From: FEN-1297 sp963834015
GTDB taxonomy: Bacteria > Bacteroidota > Ignavibacteria > Ignavibacteriales > Ignavibacteriaceae
DNA: 64,000 nt
Direction of reading: 5' to 3'
NCBI GenBank assembly: GCA_963834015.1
Contig: CAWIAG010000003.1
Span: 310,001 to 374,000 of the forward strand
Part shown: positions 27,178 through 36,132 of the stretch, piece by piece
Layout of the letters: every line of letters starts with the position of its first letter
Numbering within the stretch: the stretch's first letter is position 1
Program-made: the position numbers and the translations under genes
The notes under the pieces: model-generated
Databases searched by the model: none
Told to the model about the DNA's origin: nothing
The model's input: only the letters and a program-made list of their open reading frames with translations

Positions 27178-28581
27178 TTAGTTGTTTTTGTTTGAATCAC
27201 TTTCCAATCTTCTTAAACAGTTGATCATGCCGCGGGTTGTATGGTAATCGGCTTTCCAGATATTTGCTTTTTCCATATACTTCATATCTGGAGCTTTATC
27301 AATTCCACCCAGATACCATCCGCCATATTCGTTATCCCATTGGTATTTTTTGATATAGTCCCACTCCAAAAGAAATTTATTAAAATAGGTATTCAGCTCT
27401 TCCGGAAATAATTGAGACATTATTAATAGTGAATTCAATGTTTCAACCTGTGTCCAGAATTCTTTTGTATCTATCACGATTTTTATATTATTTTCGCTGC
27501 CCTTAAAATAATAGCCGCCGTCAAATATTCCTCCGAACTCTTTGTCCCAACCGTTATTTATTGAATGATCTACCATTTTTTTTGCAATCCGGAGTGTAAT
27601 AGAATCATTCTTTATACCCAGCTTATCTGAAGCCTCAAGAAGGAGGTATGCTGTTTCTATATCATGTCCGAATGATACATGATCATAATACCAATTACTG
27701 TTTTGTACCGTTGAACTTGAATCCTGATAAGATACATGCGTCCAATCCTGCTTAAAAAATAAATTCATATAACCCTTTTGAGTAACAATTGTATCTCTTA
27801 TTATTTTAAGCATTGAACCCAGCCTTTCTTTAAGCAGGGGATCATGCCAAACGCCGTAAAGTTCCGTAAAACATTCCATAATATGGATCGATGAATTTTG
27901 GTCCTTCGGGGGTGTTTTGCCATAGCCCTTAGGGTAAGGAGTTCCGTCATTTTGCATAAACTGAAAATAACCGCCGAAAACAGGATCATAGCTGTGTTTT
28001 TCCATCCAGTAGAATGCTCTCTTAGCCAATCCAAGAGCCGAGGTATCGCCAAAAGCTTTGTAATATGCCGCCAATGCATAAATGGCAAATGCATTGCCGT
28101 ACGCTTCTTTTGAAGTCTCCCCATCTTCTGCTATTGGATTTCCCGATCTGTCCACGAGAGTATAAAATCCTCCCGATTTATTATCCCACATAAAATCCCG
28201 CAGGAATTTATACCCTTGAGAGGCATAAATAAAATACTTCTCTTTTCGTTCGGGGTAAAACAGCACAGCGTTGGATAGAGACCAAACGTGGCGTGCCTGG
28301 GATACAATCATCTTGTTCTGCGGACTTTCTTCGAGCTGCCACTTATAATTTATATCATTATTATAACCGCCGTAAGCCGTATCCAGGCATAAAGGATAAA
28401 ATAATTCCAACTCCCGGTTTAAAACATATTCAATTTCTTTCTTTACACTATCCTTATTGGTCTGAAATACATGCTTTTGATCAACGTTTATTTTCCTGCA
28501 GTTCATAGAGACTAAAATTAAGCCAAGAGTCAGGATAACCTGAATTAGCAAGCCGTGGTTTATAAATGATGAAGTTTTCAT
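27178..28581 (-). CDS. AGE-family (N-acylglucosamine 2-epimerase / cellobiose 2-epimerase-like) lipoprotein
   Basis: The N-terminus has a signal sequence ending LILVSMNC, a plausible Bacteroidota-type lipobox, so the 467-aa protein is probably anchored in the envelope. The rest is an (alpha/alpha)6 barrel of the AGE family. ARHVWSLSNAV supplies an Arg-His pair, SIHIMECFTEL, FGHDIETAYLL and DYHTTRGMI supply the other barrel histidines, and FGGYF/FGGIFDGG repeats are typical. Enzymes of this family epimerise N-acyl-sugars, mannose or the reducing end of cello-oligosaccharides; the substrate here is unknown. It converges on the ACT gene and stands alone. Confidence 0.82.
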   Translation of the reverse strand: MKTSSFINHGLLIQVILTLGLILVSMNCRKINVDQKHVFQTNKDSVKKEIEYVLNRELELFYPLCLDTAYGGYNNDINYKWQLEESPQNKMIVSQARHVWSLSNAVLFYPERKEKYFIYASQGYKFLRDFMWDNKSGGFYTLVDRSGNPIAEDGETSKEAYGNAFAIYALAAYYKAFGDTSALGLAKRAFYWMEKHSYDPVFGGYFQFMQNDGTPYPKGYGKTPPKDQNSSIHIMECFTELYGVWHDPLLKERLGSMLKIIRDTIVTQKGYMNLFFKQDWTHVSYQDSSSTVQNSNWYYDHVSFGHDIETAYLLLEASDKLGIKNDSITLRIAKKMVDHSINNGWDKEFGGIFDGGYYFKGSENNIKIVIDTKEFWTQVETLNSLLIMSQLFPEELNTYFNKFLLEWDYIKKYQWDNEYGGWYLGGIDKAPDMKYMEKANIWKADYHTTRGMINCLRRLESDSNKNN

Positions 28582-28660
28582 AATGCTACAATTAATAATT
28601 ATTTAATGGATAATTAATTTATATAATAAAATTGTAACATTTTCTAATTAACCGGAAAGA

Positions 28661-28707
28661 ACGAAAAAAAAGCCTTAGCTAAAAGATTGTCTTTCAGCTA
28701 AAGCTTT
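28661..28707 (-). terminator. Terminator of the superoxide dismutase gene
   Basis: An interrupted long hairpin is present: AAAGCCTTAGCT pairs with AGCTAAAGCTTT (one mismatch), and inside it AAAGA pairs with TCTTT around a 3-base TTG loop. On the minus strand it is followed by a run of seven Ts. It lies about 20 bp past the sod stop. Confidence 0.85.
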
Positions 28708-28728
28708 ATTAGGGGTATTATGTATTAT

Positions 28729-29337
28729 TTACTTTACATGGGCAAATCTTGATGCAACTTCTTCCCAGTTGACAACATTCCACCAATTCTCAATGTATTC
28801 AGGCCTTCTATTTTGATATTTCAAATAATAGGCATGTTCCCACACATCAAGAGTTAAAATGGGAGTGCCTTTTTGTTCAGCAATATCCATTAACGGATTA
28901 TCCTGGTTAGGAGTTGATGTAACTGCCAGTTTGCCGTTCTGAACGATTAACCATGCCCATCCTGATCCAAACCGGGTAGCTGCCGCATTAGAAAACTTTG
29001 TTTTGAATTCATCGAATGAACCAAAAGAAGCATTTATCGCATCGGCTAGTTTACCTATAGGAGCAGTACCGCCGTTTTTTTTCAGTAAAGTCCAGAAAAA
29101 AGAATGATTAAAATGGCCGCCGCCGTTATTTTTTACAGCAACAGGAAATTTAGAAGCGTCTTTAATAAGCTCGTCCAACGTTTTATGTTCTAATTCCGGC
29201 CCTGCTACAGCATTATTAAGATTTGTAACATAAGCATTGTGATGCTTTGAGTGATGAATTTCCATTGTAGTTTTATCAATGTATGGTTCAAGGGCATCAT
29301 ATGCATAAGGCAATTTAGGAAGTTCAAATTTTCCCAT
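28729..29337 (-). CDS. sodA: Superoxide dismutase, Mn type by motif
   Basis: A 202-aa Fe/Mn superoxide dismutase of full length. The metal ligands are visible: H28 in MEIHHSKHHNAYV, the second His of GGGHFNHSFFW, and the Asp and His of DVWEHAYYLKYQNRRPEYIENWW. The position that carries the active-site Gln in iron enzymes is Gly here (GGGHFNH), and a Gln occurs in STPNQDNPLMD, the arrangement of Mn enzymes. There is no signal peptide, so it is cytosolic. The start has GGAGG about 9 bases upstream (cggaggaatag). It appears to be a single-gene unit with its own terminator. Confidence 0.93.
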   Translation of the reverse strand: MGKFELPKLPYAYDALEPYIDKTTMEIHHSKHHNAYVTNLNNAVAGPELEHKTLDELIKDASKFPVAVKNNGGGHFNHSFFWTLLKKNGGTAPIGKLADAINASFGSFDEFKTKFSNAAATRFGSGWAWLIVQNGKLAVTSTPNQDNPLMDIAEQKGTPILTLDVWEHAYYLKYQNRRPEYIENWWNVVNWEEVASRFAHVK

Positions 29338-29443
29338 TTTTCTATTCCTCCGAAAGGTTATTAAAAAATCGATTTATATAAATGCAAAAAAAATCAGGTG
29401 TTAAATCAATTACCGGCAGTAACATTTAATAACATTATTAAAA

Positions 29444-29794
29444 TTAAACACCGAAAGAATCGCCGCAGCCGCAAGTTTTGGTTGCATTAGGATTATTAAA
29501 AACAAAACCTTTTCCGCTTAACCCGCTTGTGAAATCCAGTTCAGTACCTGATAAATAAAAAAGGCTCTTTCCGTCAACAAAGAGTTTAACACCATTCTGA
29601 TCAATCACAGTATCACCTTCTTTTGCTTCTGCATCAAATCCTAAGGTATAAGTTAAACCGGAGCATCCGCCTCCTTTAACGCCTACTCTTAATCCATAAC
29701 CTTCCGGAATACTGTTTTCTTTCATTATGTTTTGCACTTCGCTTGCTGCTTTTTCAGTTATCTTTATTTCAGCTTCTGTTTGAGTATTTGACAT
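29444..29794 (-). CDS. HesB/IscA-family Fe-S cluster assembly protein
   Basis: A 116-aa A-type carrier with the three conserved cysteines: one in GVKGGGCSGLTYTLGFD and two in TKTCGCGDSFGV at the C-terminus. Such proteins receive and deliver Fe-S clusters. It follows a cysteine desulfurase and a small unknown gene on the same strand, forming an Fe-S assembly group. IscA, ErpA and SufA cannot be told apart by eye. No IscU or SufBCD is in view. Confidence 0.9.
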   Translation of the reverse strand: MSNTQTEAEIKITEKAASEVQNIMKENSIPEGYGLRVGVKGGGCSGLTYTLGFDAEAKEGDTVIDQNGVKLFVDGKSLFYLSGTELDFTSGLSGKGFVFNNPNATKTCGCGDSFGV

Positions 29795-29869
29795 TAGTCC
29801 TGTCCTTTTTGCTTGTTAAATATCAATAAATAAAATTTTATATGTCAAGGCACATATCACGTTAAAACA

Positions 29870-30160
29870 TTATAACGGGTCGCCTGGAACTGTCGTCACA
29901 AATTCTTTATAATTTATCCTCCAGCCGTGGTTATCAATCCTGATAAAAATTCCTTCCTTTTCAAGGAAAGCACCAACTCCTTCAGCAATTTTTTCTGCTT
30001 GCCCATTAGATATTTTAATTCCTTTTTTCTCCAGGTACTTTAATGCTCCGAACTGAAGATCCCTGAAGAAAAAGTTGGAATTATGAAAAATTGGATATTT
30101 AGCCTTCAAAAACTGAAGAAATATTTTGTAATCATTTTTTATAAGTTCTATATATTTCAA
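29870..30160 (-). CDS. Conserved-looking small protein between iscS and iscA
   Basis: A 96-aa soluble protein that I do not recognise. The first half is rich in aromatic and basic residues (KNDYKIFLQFLKAKYPIFHNSNFFFRDL). The second half looks like a small alpha/beta domain (YLEKKGIKISNGQAEKIAEGVGAFLEKEGIFIRID). It sits 19 bp after the cysteine desulfurase gene and 75 bp before the A-type carrier, so a role in cluster assembly or regulation is possible by context only. Confidence 0.6.
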   Translation of the reverse strand: MKYIELIKNDYKIFLQFLKAKYPIFHNSNFFFRDLQFGALKYLEKKGIKISNGQAEKIAEGVGAFLEKEGIFIRIDNHGWRINYKEFVTTVPGDPL

Positions 30161-30179
30161 TTTAGATCCTTTTAAAATA

Positions 30180-31370
30180 TTAATTTATCAATTCTGTTCG
30201 TTTTAATCCGGCAATAGGGGATTGGATTCTTAAATTATTCACAGTCTCAACAACCCGTTTAATAACATATTCTATTTCTTCAATTGTATTAAACCTGCCG
30301 ATTCCGAACCTGATTGATGAATAAGCAAGTTCATCGGAAAGGCCAAGAGCTTTCAGAATCCGGCTGGGTTTTGGTTCTGCCGAACTGCATGCAGAACCTG
30401 TTGATACAGCTAAATCCCTTAAACTTGTTAAAAAAGATTCCGATCTTACATTTTTAAAGCATAAATTTAAATTATTCGGAAGCCTGTTTTCGAAAGAACC
30501 GTTCACAAATACGCCGTCAAGATAAGAAATTAATCCATTATAAAGTGTATCCCTAAGAAAACTTATCCTTTTGGCTTCCTCACCCATTACACGGGAACAA
30601 ATTTCCACTGCTTTGCCGAAACCAACAATACCGGGAACATTCTGAGTTCCGGGGCGGATATCTCTTTCCTGATGCCCGCCATATAGTTGCTTTATAATTT
30701 TAATTTTTGGATCGTTGTTACGAATATAGATACCGCCGGTTCCTTTTGGACCGTATATCTTATGTGCTGTAAAAGAAGCAAGATCAACATTTGATTGAAG
30801 TACATCAAACGGAATTTTACCAATCGCCTGGGTTGCGTCAGTATGAAAGAGTACATTATGTCTTCTGCAAATTCTTCCGATTTCGGAAATATTATTTATA
30901 GTTCCGATTTCATTATTAGCAGACATAATAGAAACCAAAATAGTCTTATCCTTAATAGAACCGTTTAATTGATCCAGGTCTAAATATCCTATATTATTTA
31001 CCGGTAAGAAGGTTACTTCAAATCCCTTTTTCTCCAACAAATGAAGCGAGTCATTCACAGCGCTGTGTTCTACATTGGAGGAAATAATATGATTACCTTT
31101 TGACAGGTAAGCTTCAGCAATTCCGAAATGAGCAAGATTTATTGATTCGGTAGCCCCGCTTGTAAAATAAATTTCATTTTTTCCGGCATTAATAAAATTT
31201 GCTATTATCTGCCTTGCATTTTCTATAGCGCTTTCAGCCTCCCAGCCGAAAGAATGACTTTTGCTTGAGGCATTGCCGAACTTCCCTAAAAAATAAGGTT
31301 TCATTGCTTCAAAAACCTCAGGATCAACCGGTGTGGTTGCCTGATTATCCAAATAAACAGGAAGATTCAT
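30180..31370 (-). CDS. iscS: Cysteine desulfurase (IscS/NifS family)
   Basis: A PLP enzyme that takes sulfur from cysteine as a persulfide for Fe-S clusters and other thio-cofactors. The N-terminus VYLDNQATTPVD, the PLP-binding blocks HTDATQAIGK and SFTAHKIYGPKGTGGIY (the Lys forms the Schiff base) and the mobile active-site loop TGSACSSAEPKPS with its Cys are all present. The Cys loop and 396-aa length place it in the IscS/NifS group rather than SufS. It is the first gene of a minus-strand group ending with an IscA-like gene. Confidence 0.93.
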   Translation of the reverse strand: MNLPVYLDNQATTPVDPEVFEAMKPYFLGKFGNASSKSHSFGWEAESAIENARQIIANFINAGKNEIYFTSGATESINLAHFGIAEAYLSKGNHIISSNVEHSAVNDSLHLLEKKGFEVTFLPVNNIGYLDLDQLNGSIKDKTILVSIMSANNEIGTINNISEIGRICRRHNVLFHTDATQAIGKIPFDVLQSNVDLASFTAHKIYGPKGTGGIYIRNNDPKIKIIKQLYGGHQERDIRPGTQNVPGIVGFGKAVEICSRVMGEEAKRISFLRDTLYNGLISYLDGVFVNGSFENRLPNNLNLCFKNVRSESFLTSLRDLAVSTGSACSSAEPKPSRILKALGLSDELAYSSIRFGIGRFNTIEEIEYVIKRVVETVNNLRIQSPIAGLKRTELIN

Positions 31371-31633
31371 GCTTTAATTAACGTTAATATATAATTACAT
31401 TCAAGATCATATATATAAACATAACCTTATTGAGAAATTATTTCAATCCACAATGCTGAATATTGATTAATAGCAATTATTTGGTTTTGGACTGTTTATA
31501 TACCGCGTAAATATATTGAGGATAAATAATTCTTTTAATTTTTGCATTACAATGTTAATTATAACATAAATCAGAAAACAGCAATATGATTTTGTATTAT
31601 ATATATTTATAATTCATATTTAAGATAGTTTAT

Positions 31634-32086
31634 ATGGTTATAAAAGCAAAATATTCGCATACGAATCTGATTGCAAAAGATTGGCGCAAGCTGGCAGATT
31701 TTTACCGGAAAATGTTTGGGTGCATCCCCGTTCCGCCAGAAAGGGATTTTAAAGGCAACGCAATCGAACGGGGAACAGGTATTAAAAATGTACATTTGCA
31801 GGGAGTTCATTTAAAACTTCCCGGATCCCAAAAGGATGCTCCTACTTTAGAGATATTCAGTTATACTCCTTCTCTTAAAAAAGTTAAAACGGCGGTTAAT
31901 CGTCCAGGTTATGGCCATATTGCATTCCTTGTTGATAATGTTTCGAGCGCAAAGAGACAAGTTCTGGCAAACGGCGGAAAAGCCGTAGGAGAAATTGTAA
32001 CAGTTACGATTGCAACCGGCGCCAGGATTAAGTGGTGCTATGTTACAGACCCTGAAGGGAATATTATTGAGCTGCAATCTAAGTGA
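31634..32086 (+). CDS. VOC-family (glyoxalase-like) protein
   Basis: A 150-aa protein with the two beta-alpha-beta-beta-beta modules of the vicinal oxygen chelate fold. Module 1 starts YSHTNLIAKDWRKLADFYRKMFGC, with a His at a metal position. Module 2 contains GYGHIAFLVDNVSSAKRQVLANGG and ends CYVTDPEGNIIELQ, with a His and a Glu at ligand positions. Substrate unknown. It is a single gene, followed by a tandem-repeat block. Confidence 0.8.
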   Translation: MVIKAKYSHTNLIAKDWRKLADFYRKMFGCIPVPPERDFKGNAIERGTGIKNVHLQGVHLKLPGSQKDAPTLEIFSYTPSLKKVKTAVNRPGYGHIAFLVDNVSSAKRQVLANGGKAVGEIVTVTIATGARIKWCYVTDPEGNIIELQSK

Positions 32087-32106
32087 CTTTAACACGCCCG
32101 AATTGT

Positions 32107-32433
32107 TAATCCTGGCTAAGAAATTCACGAATCACAGATTGATAATCTGTGCTACGAGATTTCATGAATCACAGATTGATAATCCGGGCTAAGAAATTCA
32201 CGAATCACAGATTGATAATCTGTGCTACGAGATTTCACGAATCACAGATTGATAATCCGGGCTAAGAAATTCACGAATCACAGATTGATAATCCGGGCTA
32301 AGAAATTCACGAATCACAGATTGATAATCTGTGCTACGAGATTTCACGAATCACAGATTGATAATCTGTGCTACGAGATTTTATGAATCACAGATTGATA
32401 ATCTGTGCTACGAGATTTAGTCCCTGCGGGACT
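32107..32433. repeat. Tandem array of eight 36-37-bp palindrome-bearing units
   Basis: Units start at 32126, 32163, 32199, 32236, 32272, 32308, 32345 and 32382, with a partial one before them. Each unit has ACAGATTGATAATC. Five units continue as TGTGCTACGAGATTT, completing the palindrome ACAGATT-GAT-AATCTGT, and three continue as CGGGCTAAGAAATT, so two unit types are interleaved. The array ends in another palindrome, AGTCCCTGCGGGACT (32419-32433). There are no spacers, so it is not a CRISPR. A single related copy occurs near 57752. Confidence 0.85.
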
Positions 32434-32815
32434 TATAACAAAGTTTATTTGATTTAGGCAATTCTTGCAAAATATTATTATTAATGAAGTTCGGGGAATT
32501 AATTAATATTTACTTAACATATACTTAATTTTTAAATAATCATTATGTCGTAATTTAATCCATCAAAAAAATATATCCTGCATAAGTTCGTATTTTTTTA
32601 GAATACTATTTTCGACCGGATTATAATTAATTATTACCTTTATAAGAAGTTGCTCTATTAAACAGAAAATCAGCTTAAACTAAACTTTATGCAGGTTATT
32701 GCGATTATAAATTGTATACATGATCACGTGTGAATGTTTAAAATTTAACTATTTTTAACGTGAAGATTGATACAAAGTTTCTAATTGTGACTAAAAATCA
32801 ATTTTTCCGGAGGCA
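32434..32815. other. Intergenic region, AT-rich
   Basis: About 380 bp of very AT-rich sequence with many short TTAATTA words. I see no gene, hairpin or further repeat. It must carry the promoter of the small gene that follows. Confidence 0.5.
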
Positions 32816-33025
32816 ATGATGGACAAGAAATCGTTATCTAATAAAAAGAACTCATATCCTAATGAGTCAAATCTGAAAAAAGGAATTGAATTTCAGGGCA
32901 ATAAGATTTTGCCGCAGTTGGAGAAAAAGAATTTAAGATTTATAACCCGTGAAAATGAATGGGATCAGGAATATTTTATAATATATAATTCTTATATCCT
33001 TGAAGATAAAGAACAGGAATCATGA
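32816..33025 (+). CDS. Small charged protein of unknown function
   Basis: A 69-aa open frame with a good GGAGG Shine-Dalgarno four bases upstream of the first of two adjacent ATGs. The product is rich in Lys, Asn and Glu (MMDKKSLSNKKNSYPNESN at the start) and ends in an acidic tail, with an aromatic patch FIIYNSYIL. It has no signal peptide or membrane segment. It converges on argH with no gap: its stop is adjacent to the argH stop. I do not recognise a family. Confidence 0.5.
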   Translation: MMDKKSLSNKKNSYPNESNLKKGIEFQGNKILPQLEKKNLRFITRENEWDQEYFIIYNSYILEDKEQES

Positions 33026-34396
33026 TTAAATAAGTTTCTTTTTCCAGTACTCAATTCTATCATTAACATCTTCAGGATTGGGCGAACCAGAAGTTTTTTT
33101 CCTCCGCAACGCTGACTCCATATTCAAACACTCCAAGGCAGTTTTATCAAACATCTTAGACACAGTTATTAAATCACTTAGGTCAACCGACTTAAAGTTT
33201 TTTCTCTCATCCTCAAGCTTTTTAACAAGCTTACCGACTATCGAATGAGCTTCCCTGAACGGCACCTGTTTTTGTACAAGCCAATCAGCCAGATCTGTAG
33301 CCAGGGAAAAATCGCCTTCAAGTTCTTTACTAAATCGTGAAGTATTAAATACAGCAGTTTGAAGCATCCCGTTTATAATTTCAAGAGAGTCCGAATAGGT
33401 TGAAAAAGAATCGAACAAAGGTTCTTTGTCCTCCTGCAGATCCCTGTTATAACTTAATGGGAGCGACTTCATGGTTGAAGCAAAAGCAATATAATTACCG
33501 TAAACCCGTCCTGTTTTTCCCCTGATAAGTTCAGCCATATCGGGATTTTTTTTCTGCGGCATCAGGGATGAGCCGGTAGTAAAACTATCGCTGAGTTCTA
33601 TAAAATTCCATTCCGAAGTAGACCATATAACCAGCTCTTCGGCGAACCGGCTCAAATGCATCATGCCAATACAGCAGCCGTTAAGAAAATCCAGGATAAA
33701 ATCACGGTTTGAAACAGCATCAAGAGCATTCCCCGCAGGTTCAGAATAACCGAGTTTTTTGCTTGTTAAATTTCTGTCCAGGGGAAGGGTTGACCCGGCT
33801 AAAGCCCCGGAACCAAGAGGGGATTGATTTACTGCTTCTTTTACAAAACTAAATCTTGATTTATCCCTTTCAAGCATTTCAATATAGGCGAGCAGGTGAA
33901 AAGCCAAAGAAACAGGCTGAGCCCTTTGAAAATGAGTGTAACCCGGAATTATTGTTTGAGTATTAGCGGATGATAGTTCCAAAAGAGTTATCTGAAACTC
34001 AGTAAGTAATTCCTGAATAAGGCTGCTGTTTTTCCTGATCCATAAAGTTAAATCAGTTGCAACCTGATCATTCCGGCTTCTGCCTGTATGTAGTTTACCT
34101 GCAGTATCGCCGATAAGTTCAAAGAGTTTAGATTCAACAGCGGAGTGAACATCCTCATATTTTTCAGGATCGGGTGTCCATGCATTGGCTTTCCAGTCAT
34201 CCTCAATTTTCTTAAGCCCTTCAACTATCTTATTTTTTTCTTCATCCGATATAATTTTTACTGCAGCCAGCATTTCTGCATGCGCAATACTGCCTTCAAT
34301 ATCTTCGCTGAGAAGAATTATATCAAATTTTAAAGAAGAAGAAAATCTCAGCGCTTTGGAATCTAAATTTTCTTTAAACCTTCCGCCCCATAACAT
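33026..34396 (-). CDS. argH: Argininosuccinate lyase
   Basis: Last step of arginine synthesis: it splits argininosuccinate into arginine and fumarate. The start (LWGGRFKENLD), the HSAVESKLFELIGDTAGKLHTGRSRNDQ block, the catalytic-His block PGYTHFQRAQPVS and the superfamily signature GSSLMPQKKNPD are all present in a 456-aa protein of normal length. It is the last gene of the arg operon. Its ATG overlaps the argG stop by one base (TAATG). Confidence 0.96.
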   Translation of the reverse strand: MLWGGRFKENLDSKALRFSSSLKFDIILLSEDIEGSIAHAEMLAAVKIISDEEKNKIVEGLKKIEDDWKANAWTPDPEKYEDVHSAVESKLFELIGDTAGKLHTGRSRNDQVATDLTLWIRKNSSLIQELLTEFQITLLELSSANTQTIIPGYTHFQRAQPVSLAFHLLAYIEMLERDKSRFSFVKEAVNQSPLGSGALAGSTLPLDRNLTSKKLGYSEPAGNALDAVSNRDFILDFLNGCCIGMMHLSRFAEELVIWSTSEWNFIELSDSFTTGSSLMPQKKNPDMAELIRGKTGRVYGNYIAFASTMKSLPLSYNRDLQEDKEPLFDSFSTYSDSLEIINGMLQTAVFNTSRFSKELEGDFSLATDLADWLVQKQVPFREAHSIVGKLVKKLEDERKNFKSVDLSDLITVSKMFDKTALECLNMESALRRKKTSGSPNPEDVNDRIEYWKKKLI

Positions 34397-35616
34397 TAAA
34401 CTGTAACCTCTTCCTTCGCAGGGTTTTTAACCAAAGCGATAGTTTTGTAAGGAAGCCCGTATATTTTTATAAAACCATCGGAGGCTTTATGATCAAAAGT
34501 ATCTTCAACCGTATAAGTTGCCAGATTTTTATTATACAAACTGTAAACAGAACTTCTGGATAAAGTTTTAATACTTCCCTTATAAAGTTCAAGCTTAACT
34601 TCACCGGTGATATTTTCCTGGGTCGCATCAACAAATGCGCATAGCGAATTAAAGAGCGGGGAGTACCATAAGCCGTCATAAATTAAGTTGGCCATTTTAT
34701 TAGCAACATCCTGTTTATACCTGAATGTTTCTTTATCAAGAATTAATCTTTCAAGTTCCGAATGAGCAGTATGTAAAATTACAGCGGCGGAAGTCTCATA
34801 AACTTCTCGTGATTTTATTCCTACAACCCTGTTTTCAATTAAATCCAGCCTGCCTACTCCATAAGCGGCACCCAGGTCTCTTAATTGAGATACAAGTTCA
34901 ACAGCATTTAATTCAACACCATTTAAACTTACAGGGATACCTTTTTCAAAACCAATAGTTATAAGCGCTGGAGTATCGGGCGAGTTTTTAGGGTCTACAG
35001 TAATCTGGTAAGCGTCATCAGGTGGGGCGACTGTAGGATCTTCAAGAACTCCGCATTCGACAGCAATACCCCAAAGATTTTCATCGATAGAATAAGGATT
35101 ATCCTTAGTGGCTTTTACGGGGATACCGTGCTTCATGGCGTATTCCATTTCTTCTTCACGGCTTTTAAATTCCCAGGTTCTTAAAGGGGCTATAACATCC
35201 AGTCGGGGAGCAAGAGATTGAACTCCGACTTCAAACCGTACCTGATCATTTCCTTTACCTGTACATCCATGAGCAACAGAATCAGCGCCTTCCTCAACGG
35301 CCACATCAACAAGCATCTTAGCAAGCAGAGGCCTTCCGATTGCACATGCCATAGGATAAGCGCCTTCATACAAAGCGCCGGCTTTCAATGCTTTCCATAC
35401 ATACTTTGTTAAAAACTCTTCGCGTAAATCAAGTACTATAGCTTTAACAGCGCCTGTTTTAATTGCTTTTTCTTTTACACCTTCAATTTCTTTCACCTGA
35501 CCCAGGAAACCGGTAGCCGTGATAATGTCTGCATCATACTTATCCTTCAACCATTTTACCATTACGGAAGTATCTAAACCACCGGAATAAGCAACAACGA
35601 TTTTTCTTTTAGCCAT
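34396..35616 (-). CDS. argG: Argininosuccinate synthase
   Basis: Joins citrulline and aspartate with ATP. The N-type ATP pyrophosphatase P-loop VAYSGGLDTSVM is at residues 7-18 from the chosen start. GCTGKGNDQVRFE and the block with DNPYSIDENLWG are family hallmarks. The second ATG (35616) is preferred to the first (35622), because the AAGGAG Shine-Dalgarno is only two bases from the first but eight from the second. At 406 aa it has normal length. It is followed immediately by argH. Confidence 0.96.
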   Translation of the reverse strand: MAKRKIVVAYSGGLDTSVMVKWLKDKYDADIITATGFLGQVKEIEGVKEKAIKTGAVKAIVLDLREEFLTKYVWKALKAGALYEGAYPMACAIGRPLLAKMLVDVAVEEGADSVAHGCTGKGNDQVRFEVGVQSLAPRLDVIAPLRTWEFKSREEEMEYAMKHGIPVKATKDNPYSIDENLWGIAVECGVLEDPTVAPPDDAYQITVDPKNSPDTPALITIGFEKGIPVSLNGVELNAVELVSQLRDLGAAYGVGRLDLIENRVVGIKSREVYETSAAVILHTAHSELERLILDKETFRYKQDVANKMANLIYDGLWYSPLFNSLCAFVDATQENITGEVKLELYKGSIKTLSRSSVYSLYNKNLATYTVEDTFDHKASDGFIKIYGLPYKTIALVKNPAKEEVTV

Positions 35617-35638
35617 ATTCATTTCTCCTTACATTAAA

Positions 35639-36103
35639 TTAATTTTTATCGCCGACCAACTCGGTCATCATCTTTTTTACCAACGTTACTAAATTAGGAA
35701 TACTTTTTTGAGAACTTGGGAGCAACAAAACAGTGTCGTCGCCGCCTACAGTTCCAAGAATTTCGGGGTTATTAAGGCGGTCAATAAAATGAGCAATTCC
35801 CTGAGCTCGTCCCGCCAATGTTCTTATTACGATCAAGGATTCATTATTCTCAACGCTTAAGATTTCAAATCCTATAAGTTTAGCTATTTGTTTTCCGGAT
35901 TCATGGGCATCAAGAATATAGCGCGGGCCGCGTTCAGTAAAAGTTCTGATCACTCCCAGCTCGGCAAAATCACGGCTTAAAGTAGCCTGTGTAACCTGAA
36001 TCCCTTCTTCGGCCAGAAGGTTAACGAGGCCTTCATGGGATGAAATATTTTTAAAATTTAATAATTCTTTAATCCTGTTTAATCTTTTTAATTTTGCGGA
36101 CAT
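35639..36103 (-). CDS. argR: Arginine repressor
   Basis: A 154-aa ArgR/AhrC-type regulator. The N-terminal winged helix has the recognition segment VTQATLSRDFAELG (residues 38-51), and the C-terminal hexamerisation and arginine-binding domain has GTVGGDDTVLLLP. It binds ARG-box operators when arginine is abundant. Its gene is embedded in the operon between argD and argG, so the repressor probably controls its own synthesis with the rest. Confidence 0.95.
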   Translation of the reverse strand: MSAKLKRLNRIKELLNFKNISSHEGLVNLLAEEGIQVTQATLSRDFAELGVIRTFTERGPRYILDAHESGKQIAKLIGFEILSVENNESLIVIRTLAGRAQGIAHFIDRLNNPEILGTVGGDDTVLLLPSSQKSIPNLVTLVKKMMTELVGDKN

Positions 36104-36132
36104 AAAGCCACCGGGTATTTGTTAATAATTAA

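Noticed and set aside
32107..32433. CRISPR array
   Set aside because: The 36-37-bp units follow one another with no variable spacers, the units themselves vary, and no cas genes are near.
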